A stretch of 64,000 nt of DNA from Sporomusaceae bacterium UBA7701. Lineage in GTDB: Bacteria > Bacillota > Negativicutes > Sporomusales > UBA7701. The notes below the pieces were generated by a model. The model had not been told where the DNA came from. It ran no database searches and was given only the letters and a program-made list of their open reading frames with translations. The stretch covers positions 161,167-225,166 of the forward strand of contig DLGF01000016.1 of assembly GCA_002482545.1 (NCBI GenBank), written 5' to 3'. Position numbers and translations under genes: made by a program. This document shows positions 58,662 to 64,000 of the stretch, piece after piece (the first letter of the stretch is position 1; each line of letters starts with the position of its first letter).

Positions 58662-58904
58662 GTGCCGAGGACGGAGGGTATACCGGAAGAGGAAGCCTGT
58701 GAAATTGAATTCCTGCTCAAGAAACAAATCGCGGGTGCGGGATCGAATGTATCCGATACCGTACGACAGCTAAACGAGCAATACGGGACTGCGGACACGC
58801 CGCAGACTGTAACCCGGCAACTGAAGCAGGGAAACATTCCGTTTTGGAAGGTGCGCCGGATCGCCGATGTGCTGGGGTATGAAATCGTTTGGAGAAAAAA
58901 ATAA
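58662..58904 (+). CDS. Small helix-turn-helix protein, intact relative of the 55866 pseudogene
   Basis: An 80-residue protein that starts at GTG after GGAGGGGAG. An acidic N-terminus is followed by SDTVRQLNEQYG and TPQTVTRQLKQGNIPFWKVRRIADVLGYEI. That is an HTH with a C-terminal helix ending in WRKK. It looks like a compact XRE-like DNA-binding protein. The pseudogene at 55866 shares the ending and length. Confidence 0.72.
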   Translation: MPRTEGIPEEEACEIEFLLKKQIAGAGSNVSDTVRQLNEQYGTADTPQTVTRQLKQGNIPFWKVRRIADVLGYEIVWRKK

Positions 58905-58952
58905 CCCCAGGCAGGGTTTCCGTTATTAAAAGATAGAGAAAGGGGCTCCTTA

Positions 58953-59810
58953 GTGCAGAAAAAAAATAAAATTTTGCAAGAAATAAAACGATGTGTAATT
59001 TTGTTTATCGGCGCCATCATTTATGCGGCTGGGCTGGAAATTTTTCTGGTGCCCAATAATGTCATCGACGGCGGTGTGGTCGGCATTGCGATTATGGCCA
59101 GCCACTTGACAGGCTTGCCGCTGGGAGTATATCTGATTGTGATCAATATTCCTTTTGTTTATATAGGCTATAAGCAACTGGGTAAAACATTTGCTCTTTC
59201 GACCATCTTTGCGATTGGCGCGTTGGCGTATTGGAGCAATATTTTTTTACCGATTCCGGGGGTAACCCAGGATTTATTTCTGGCATCCGTATTCGGCGGC
59301 ATTATCATCGGAATAGGAGTAGGGCTGATCGTCCGTTACGGCGGTTCGCTGGACGGTACGGAAATCGTAGCCATCCTGCTGGACAAACGCACCAGTTTTT
59401 CCGTAGGTGAAGTCGTTCTGGTGATCAATCTGTTCATCCTGTCCGCCGCCGGCCTTGTTTTTGGCTGGGACCGGGCGATGTATTCCCTGGTCACCTATTT
59501 TGTCGCCGCCAAAGTCATTGACATTACCATTGAGGGCTTGGATGAATCAAAAGCCGCTTTTATCGTATCCGATCATACGGAAGAGATATCCGATGCCCTT
59601 ATGGCCCGCCTGGGAAGAGGCGTGACCATTCTGCAGGGCCGAGGCGGATATACCGGCGAGGAAAGAAGTGTTATCTATGTCGTTGTCACTCGCCTCGAAA
59701 TTTCCAAATTCAAATCCCTGATCGCCGATATTGACGAAGATGCCTTCATTACCTTTAACGATGTGCATGATGTAATGGGCGGATCGTTTAAGAAGAAAGC
59801 CATCCATTAG
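58953..59810 (+). CDS. YitT family membrane protein
   Basis: A 285-residue YitT/DUF161 protein with five to six helices in the first 200 residues and a C-terminal DUF2179 domain (GRGVTILQGRGGYTGEERSVIYVVV in part). Members are widespread and of unknown role. A GTG start is used. It is followed by a 180-bp gap with hairpins and a terminator. Confidence 0.9.
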   Translation: MQKKNKILQEIKRCVILFIGAIIYAAGLEIFLVPNNVIDGGVVGIAIMASHLTGLPLGVYLIVINIPFVYIGYKQLGKTFALSTIFAIGALAYWSNIFLPIPGVTQDLFLASVFGGIIIGIGVGLIVRYGGSLDGTEIVAILLDKRTSFSVGEVVLVINLFILSAAGLVFGWDRAMYSLVTYFVAAKVIDITIEGLDESKAAFIVSDHTEEISDALMARLGRGVTILQGRGGYTGEERSVIYVVVTRLEISKFKSLIADIDEDAFITFNDVHDVMGGSFKKKAIH

Positions 59811-60018
59811 AAATGCTCTTGAAGACGGAGCGATAGGAAGTATTGAAACGGCAATAGCGGGCGAAGCAAGGCTTTGCCCTCCTCATAGAATCGTGTTTCA
59901 GTCAGGGACGCGCGGACCGCACATTACGGAATCGACCGGACGCCGGACCTGCGCTCGCCTTCCCCTCGAAAGGGGGAGACCGCCGATTGGAAAGCCCTCA
60001 TGGATGGGGGCTTTTTTT
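59811..60018 (+). other. Structured, GC-rich region ending in a terminator
   Basis: Hairpins are visible at GGGCGAAGC/GCTTTGCCC (about 59858-59878) and around the CCCCTC/GGGGGAG pair (59961-59978). The terminator AAAGCCC/GGGCTTT with seven T lies at 59991-60018. No open frame is present. It could be a small RNA or the 3' UTR of yitT. Confidence 0.5.
59991..60018 (+). terminator. Terminator after the yitT region
   Basis: AAAGCCC pairs with GGGCTTT around TCATGGATGG, followed by seven T in total. Confidence 0.88.
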
Positions 60019-60214
60019 CGTTTGTGGCAAATTAGTGAATTCGGGTGATGAAAGGCTGCTTATCCGCGGCGGCAAGAAAAGAGACGCATAAAAAGCGTCA
60101 AGCGCTTGCCCGCTTACCTCTCGCGTACATGGTCTTTTGCGGGCAATTCCTTTGTTCGATACCCTTCGCAAATCATATTGCCGGCTGGTCCCCAGTCATA
60201 GCCGGGGATTTGCT

Positions 60215-60243
60215 TTGACAAATATATTGATATAATTTATAAT
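60215..60243 (+). promoter_or_regulatory. Promoter with flanking inverted repeat, PrdR-like gene
   Basis: TTGACA (60215-60220) and TATAAT (60238-60243) are separated by 17 bp. TATTGATATA (60225-60234) and TATATCAATA (60254-60263) form an inverted repeat that brackets the -10 hexamer. It looks like an operator. Confidence 0.82.
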
Positions 60244-60311
60244 AGATAATGAATATATCAATAATACGGCTGTAAGAGATGAACTAAACATACACTTTGC
60301 TGATGCAAGTC

Positions 60312-60359
60312 GGAGACCATAAATCTGGGTTGGTTACAGATGAAGTGGTCTCCTGTTTT
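60312..60359 (+). terminator. Leader terminator of the PrdR-like gene
   Basis: GGAGACCA (60312-60319) pairs with TGGTCTCC (60346-60353) around an inner stem ATCTG/CAGAT, followed by TGTTTT. It lies 100 bp before the ATG, so it is a possible attenuator. Confidence 0.65.
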
Positions 60360-60458
60360 CTATGTGCCGTTGACGGGATTTTTCCGCCGCGCCGCGCTGT
60401 CCGCTTTTGGTCCTGCTGGGCAGACAAGAAGGGGTTTGGCGGAACAGGAGGGATAGGC

Positions 60459-61922
60459 ATGAATTTTAGCTCCACGCCAACCTTTGAAATGGATGGACGG
60501 AAGGGTGACTTCGAACTGTCTGCCGAAACCATTTTGGAGAATATCAACGAAGGTATTTGTGTTATCGCCGCCGACGGAACGGTGAAATACTGGAATCAGG
60601 CTTCGGATCGACTATATGGTGTCAAGCGGGAAGAAATATTAAATAATAAAATTGTCGATTTTTTTCCTAATGCGCTATGTCTGGCTGTTCTGGAAACGGG
60701 CGAACGAGTTGAATATGTCGAGCATCGGCCGCGCGAAGGAAGCCTGGTAGTTATTAGCGCAGCCCCCATCAAGGTAAACGGCATGGTCAAAGGGGCGATA
60801 TCCATTGACCATGACATTACGGGATTCCGGCGCGCTGATGATGGCGGCGCCGAAGAAAAGAACCGGGCGAAGCATCTGGAATCTGTCGGGGAAATTATTA
60901 AGCAAAACCAGGCCAAATCCGGTTTCGAGAGTATTATTTGCCAAAGCCGGCAGATGCAGAAATTGATTCATCTGGCCCAGAAGGTGGCTGAGACCGAGGC
61001 GGCGGTTATTATTACGGGCGAAAGCGGTACAGGCAAGGACTTGTTCGCCAGGGCGCTTCACTGGGAAAGTTCGCGGAGAAATGAGCCGTTTGTCGTGGTG
61101 GACTGCGGGTCCATTTCGCCCAATTTGATTGAAAGCGAATTGTTTGGCTATGACCCCGGAGCTTTCACCGGCGCGCAAAAGGCGGGAAAGCCCGGAAAGT
61201 TCGAATTGGCTGACGGCGGCACGGTGTTTTTGGATGAAATCGGCGAATTGCCCCTGGAGATGCAAGCAAAGCTGCTGCGGGTTTTGGAAAGCGGAGAATT
61301 TTACCGGGTGAGCGGAATCAGACCGATAAAAATTAATATACGGGTGATCGCCGCCACGAACCGGAACATCCAGCAGATGGTGCAGGAGGGCACTTTCCGG
61401 CAAGATCTCTTCTATCGGCTGAATGTCTTTTCGTTGCGCATCCCCGCTTTGCGGGAACGTCCGGAAGATATCCCTCTGCTCATGGATTATTATTTGAAAC
61501 GCTATTCGGTCTTGAACCGCAAGGTAATCGACCGTATCGCGCCGGAGGTGATTTCGATGCTGCTGCATTATCACTGGCCTGGCAACGTACGGGAGTTGAA
61601 AAATCTCATGGAACGGCTGGTAGTTTTGGCCGAGAATCACGAGATTTCGCCGCAAAGCCTGGAGCTTTTACTGGAAAGCGTACTCCAGGACGGCAGGGAA
61701 ACGGAAATGGCCTCCTTCAAAACGCTCATGGAATTGGAGCCGATGCTGCTGGAAATCGAACGCCAAACCATCCTGAAGGCCTTGGCCAGCGCAAAGCATA
61801 ATTTGCTTAAGGCGGCGGAAATTCTGAATATTCCCCGCAGCACGCTCTATTATAAATTGCAAAAGTTAGGCATTCCGCATGAAAAGCGAAAGAAGGGGCG
61901 CCCATCAGGGGGAAGCTTCTGA
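60459..61922 (+). CDS. prdR: Sigma-54-dependent activator, PrdR-like
   Basis: A 487-residue enhancer-binding protein. A PAS domain (about 20-125) precedes the AAA+ domain with Walker A GESGTGKD (from 187) and the sigma-54 contact loop GAFTGA (234-239). A Fis-type HTH follows near the end (LLKAAEILNIPRSTLYYKL). It is PrdR-like by its position directly before prdC and prdA. ATG 60459 follows AGGAGGGAT; the longer open frame has no start signal. The PAS domain could sense a redox or proline signal. It is expected to activate the -24/-12 promoter at 62095. Confidence 0.88.
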   Translation: MNFSSTPTFEMDGRKGDFELSAETILENINEGICVIAADGTVKYWNQASDRLYGVKREEILNNKIVDFFPNALCLAVLETGERVEYVEHRPREGSLVVISAAPIKVNGMVKGAISIDHDITGFRRADDGGAEEKNRAKHLESVGEIIKQNQAKSGFESIICQSRQMQKLIHLAQKVAETEAAVIITGESGTGKDLFARALHWESSRRNEPFVVVDCGSISPNLIESELFGYDPGAFTGAQKAGKPGKFELADGGTVFLDEIGELPLEMQAKLLRVLESGEFYRVSGIRPIKINIRVIAATNRNIQQMVQEGTFRQDLFYRLNVFSLRIPALRERPEDIPLLMDYYLKRYSVLNRKVIDRIAPEVISMLLHYHWPGNVRELKNLMERLVVLAENHEISPQSLELLLESVLQDGRETEMASFKTLMELEPMLLEIERQTILKALASAKHNLLKAAEILNIPRSTLYYKLQKLGIPHEKRKKGRPSGGSF

Positions 61923-61970
61923 AAAAATGCCAGCAAACTGACATTCGTGTCGGTTTGCTGGCATTTTTTG
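61923..61970 (+). terminator. Terminator of the PrdR-like gene
   Basis: AAAAAATGCCAGCAAAC pairs with GTTTGCTGGCATTTTTT around a short loop (one mismatch), a very stable hairpin with T-run. Confidence 0.93.
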
Positions 61971-62094
61971 TTCGGCCCCAATGCTGGACGGAAGAGAACT
62001 AATTTACGGAAAAATGCCAACTATCGGACAATTGAGCCGGGCCAAAAGACAGTGGTCGATTGAAAAAGCCGGCTTCTGCGGGCCTCGTCCAGGT

Positions 62095-62109
62095 TGGCAT
62101 GGATTTTGC
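62095..62109 (+). promoter_or_regulatory. Sigma-54 (-24/-12) promoter of prdC
   Basis: TGGCAT (62095-62100), five bases, then TTGC (62106-62109). This matches the TGGCAC-N5-TTGC consensus in all but one base, 51 bp before the prdC ATG. It fits activation by the neighbouring PrdR-like protein. Confidence 0.85.
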
Positions 62110-62160
62110 GATATTATTTAAGCGCACACATGATTTTGACAGGAAAGGAGGAGAAGCGAA

Positions 62161-63450
62161 ATGCAAAAGGTATATGCAATTTTGTTGCGCCAGCACATCG
62201 GCGTTGTGAATAAGCCTCTTGTCAAGGTTGGCGATGTGGTGGAAAAAGGGACGTTGATCGCCGTTCCCGATGGTCTTGGTGCCAATCTTCACGCCAGTGT
62301 CAGCGGGCGGATTCAAGAAGTGACGGAACGGGCAATCCTTATTGAGGCCGATCCGGTACAACCCGACGGTTTCAAGCCTATATCAGGAGACGGCGGCATT
62401 CTAGATATCATTAGGGAAGCCGGCATCGTCGGCATGGGAGGCGCGGGCTTTCCCACCCACGTCAAGATGAACGTCGACCTGAAGGGCGGGGTCGTGATTG
62501 CCAACGGCGTGGAGTGCGAACCGATACTGGAACATAATATCCAGCAAATGATCGAAGACCCGCAGTTGGTTTATAACGGCCTGCGGTATGCCATGCAGGC
62601 TGTCAATGCCGCCAAGGGAATTTTTGCGGTAAAGGCGAAAAACAGCCGGGCTATCGCCGCCCTAAAAGGAGTCATCCGGGATAAAACAATCGAAATTGCT
62701 GAATTGCCGGATATGTATCCCATGGGAGAAGAACGGGCCATTATCCGGGAAGTCCTCGGTAAACTGCTGGCGCCGGACCAATTGCCATCCGCCGCGCAGG
62801 CTGTCGTCGCCAATGTGGAGACATTGTCGCGGATTGCTGAGGCCGTTGATCTCAAGAAACCGGTCATCGCCAAAAATGTCACCGTCGCGGGGCGTCTGAA
62901 AAGTGGTTCCGGGCCCCAAGTATTCCGGGATGTGCCGCTTGGCACGACGGTGGCTGAACTGATCGAGACCGCGGGCGGGATCGCCGGGGAATACGGCGAG
63001 ATTATCGCAGGCGGTCCGTTTACCGGGCAAAGTGCCGGTTTGGACGATGTCATCACCAAAACCAGCGGCGGAATTCTGGTCACCATACCGCTGACGGCCG
63101 AGAAACGGAAAATGGGGCTGCTGGTCTGCGCTTGCGGCGCCAACGAGGAGCGGCTGCGGGAAATCGCGGGCAAGATGGGCGCGCCTGTTGTCGGGGTAGA
63201 GCGGTGCAAGCAGGTTCTTGACGTCCGGGGGGGCATCAAGTGCGAAAATCCTGGGAATTGCCCGGGACAGGCCGAAAAGGTCCTGAAGCTGAAAAAAAGC
63301 GGCGCGGAAGTCCTTCTGATCAGCAATTGCAGCGATTGTTCCAACACGGTCATGGGGGTTGCGCCGAAACTCAAGCTGCCGGTATATCATCATACGGACC
63401 ACGCACTGCGCACCGTCAACCATCCGCTGATTCGAAAACTCAAGTCCTAG
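62161..63450 (+). CDS. prdC: PrdC, RnfC-like electron-transfer protein of proline reductase
   Basis: A 429-residue RnfC paralogue. It has a barrel-sandwich domain, then GIVGMGGAGFPTHVK as in RnfC, and an SLBB-like domain (about 225-300). The C-terminal part holds CACGANEE (Cys322, Cys324) and further Cys motifs (CENPGNC and NCSDCSN) in place of ferredoxin clusters. It is thought to pass electrons from NADH to D-proline reductase. In some clostridia PrdC has a selenocysteine; no in-frame TGA is present here, so this one is all-Cys. An AAAGGAGGAG site precedes the ATG. Confidence 0.93.
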   Translation: MQKVYAILLRQHIGVVNKPLVKVGDVVEKGTLIAVPDGLGANLHASVSGRIQEVTERAILIEADPVQPDGFKPISGDGGILDIIREAGIVGMGGAGFPTHVKMNVDLKGGVVIANGVECEPILEHNIQQMIEDPQLVYNGLRYAMQAVNAAKGIFAVKAKNSRAIAALKGVIRDKTIEIAELPDMYPMGEERAIIREVLGKLLAPDQLPSAAQAVVANVETLSRIAEAVDLKKPVIAKNVTVAGRLKSGSGPQVFRDVPLGTTVAELIETAGGIAGEYGEIIAGGPFTGQSAGLDDVITKTSGGILVTIPLTAEKRKMGLLVCACGANEERLREIAGKMGAPVVGVERCKQVLDVRGGIKCENPGNCPGQAEKVLKLKKSGAEVLLISNCSDCSNTVMGVAPKLKLPVYHHTDHALRTVNHPLIRKLKS

Positions 63451-63553
63451 AAGACCGTCAACGCTTCGCTTTTTATTTTTGGCTTTAATGTGAAAAAAGT
63501 AACATTTATAAATTTTGGACAGTTTCCAAATGGAAAAATGAAGGAGGAAGAAC

Positions 63554-64000
63554 ATGTCTATTTCTGCAGAAACCGTCAGTCAGCACAAAAATGACCCGGC
63601 AGTGGTTTGCTGCCTCACCAAAGAAGGAACGGTGATCAGTCCTGCCGACCTGGAAGACCCGTCTATCTTTGCTGACCTGGAAGATTCCGGGTTATTGACT
63701 TTGCCGGAAAACGCCCTGAAAATTAGTCAGGTTATTGGCGCAAAACTGCTTAAAACCGTGGATGCGCTGACTCCGCTGACTCCCGACGTACTGGAAGGCA
63801 TCGTTGCCGTTGCCGAACCAGCCGATGAGGCTAAAGGAGCGGCGAAAGAGGATACCAAAAAGGGCGCTGCGGCTGCCATTCAGCAAACCACAGGCGCCGG
63901 CGGCATTGTCGACATCAGCATTGGCGAAGGCCGCGATATCAAACTGCAGGTCAGACTGAACGGAGGGGCCGCGGCGGCGGAGTCGGGAGCCGCGCCGGGA
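63554..64000 (+). CDS. prdA: D-proline reductase proprotein PrdA (3' partial)
   Basis: The first 149 residues of PrdA are visible; the window ends before the self-cleavage site that yields the pyruvoyl group. The start MSISAETVSQHKNDPAVVCC and the segments DLEDPSIFADLEDSGLLTLPENALKI (in part) and TVDALTPLTPDVLEG resemble the N-terminus of clostridial PrdA. D-proline reductase opens D-proline to 5-aminovalerate. An AAGGAGGAAG site precedes the ATG. It is 103 bp after prdC with no terminator between, so it is in the same operon. PrdB would lie beyond the window. Confidence 0.9.
   Translation, partial: MSISAETVSQHKNDPAVVCCLTKEGTVISPADLEDPSIFADLEDSGLLTLPENALKISQVIGAKLLKTVDALTPLTPDVLEGIVAVAEPADEAKGAAKEDTKKGAAAAIQQTTGAGGIVDISIGEGRDIKLQVRLNGGAAAAESGAAPG

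Noticed and set aside
60297..60458. An N-terminal extension of the PrdR-like protein by 54 codons
   Set aside because: The added part runs through the leader terminator, and the ATG at 60459 has a strong AGGAGG site.

Overview
The window looks like a chromosomal segment of an anaerobic, endospore-forming Firmicute, most likely a member of the Negativicutes such as the Sporomusaceae. This is inferred from gene content, not from a marker search. The supporting genes are SpoIVFA/SpoIVFB-like proteins, a Spo0B-like helical hairpin, a tiny YjcZ-like spore protein, a [FeFe] hydrogenase, an Rnf complex, a biotin-dependent Na+-pumping methylmalonyl-CoA decarboxylase and MinCDE/MreBCD shape genes. Coding DNA is GC-rich. 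Genes are dense and mostly on the + strand until about 52 kb.

Layout. 1-3.7 kb: HydB and HydA of an electron-bifurcating [FeFe] hydrogenase, then the NADH/NAD+ sensor Rex. 3.7-5.7 kb: a candidate small RNA with its own promoter and terminator, a small membrane protein, a DUF1836 protein on the - strand, and a structured leader. 5.8-16.5 kb: a complete succinate-to-propionate module made of a CoA-transferase, two-subunit methylmalonyl-CoA mutase, MeaB, epimerase, methylmalonyl-CoA decarboxylase (A, D-like, C, B and a 51-aa OadG-like subunit) and a dicarboxylate carrier. 17.2-17.6 kb: copy A of an unassigned structured RNA. 18-23.5 kb: an RseC-like protein and rnfCDGEAB. 23.8-36.3 kb: a NusG-domain-II protein, ECF-type Gx transporter, maf, radC, mreBCD, PBP2, minCDE, copy B of the structured RNA, rodA and the spoIVFAB-like pair. 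36.6-43.7 kb: two radical-SAM-associated proteins, RNase G, L21 leader-rplU-prp-rpmA, Spo0B-like, obg and yhbY. 43.9-46.9 kb: a MacAB-like exporter. 47-52 kb: nadD, two related tiny proteins, an RRM protein, yqeK, an LCP protein, rsfS, a CvfB-like protein and tRNA-Ala(GGC).

From 52 kb the character changes to sparse accessory DNA on both strands. It holds a chemoreceptor under a c-di-GMP-I riboswitch, a transposase remnant, an H/R/W-rich exported protein, a frameshifted helix-turn-helix gene with an intact relative, a YjcZ-like gene, a second NusG-II protein and YitT. The window ends in the start of a D-proline reductase locus: a sigma-54 activator (PrdR-like), a good -24/-12 promoter, prdC, and the 5' part of prdA.

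Redox logic (inference). Rnf links ferredoxin/NADH to an ion gradient. The methylmalonyl-CoA decarboxylase makes a Na+ gradient from succinate decarboxylation. HydAB disposes of electrons as H2, with Rex next to it as a sensor. PrdC and PrdA would use D-proline as an alternative electron sink. Several RNA elements are the least explained content, above all the two-copy RNA at 17.2 and 33.1 kb.
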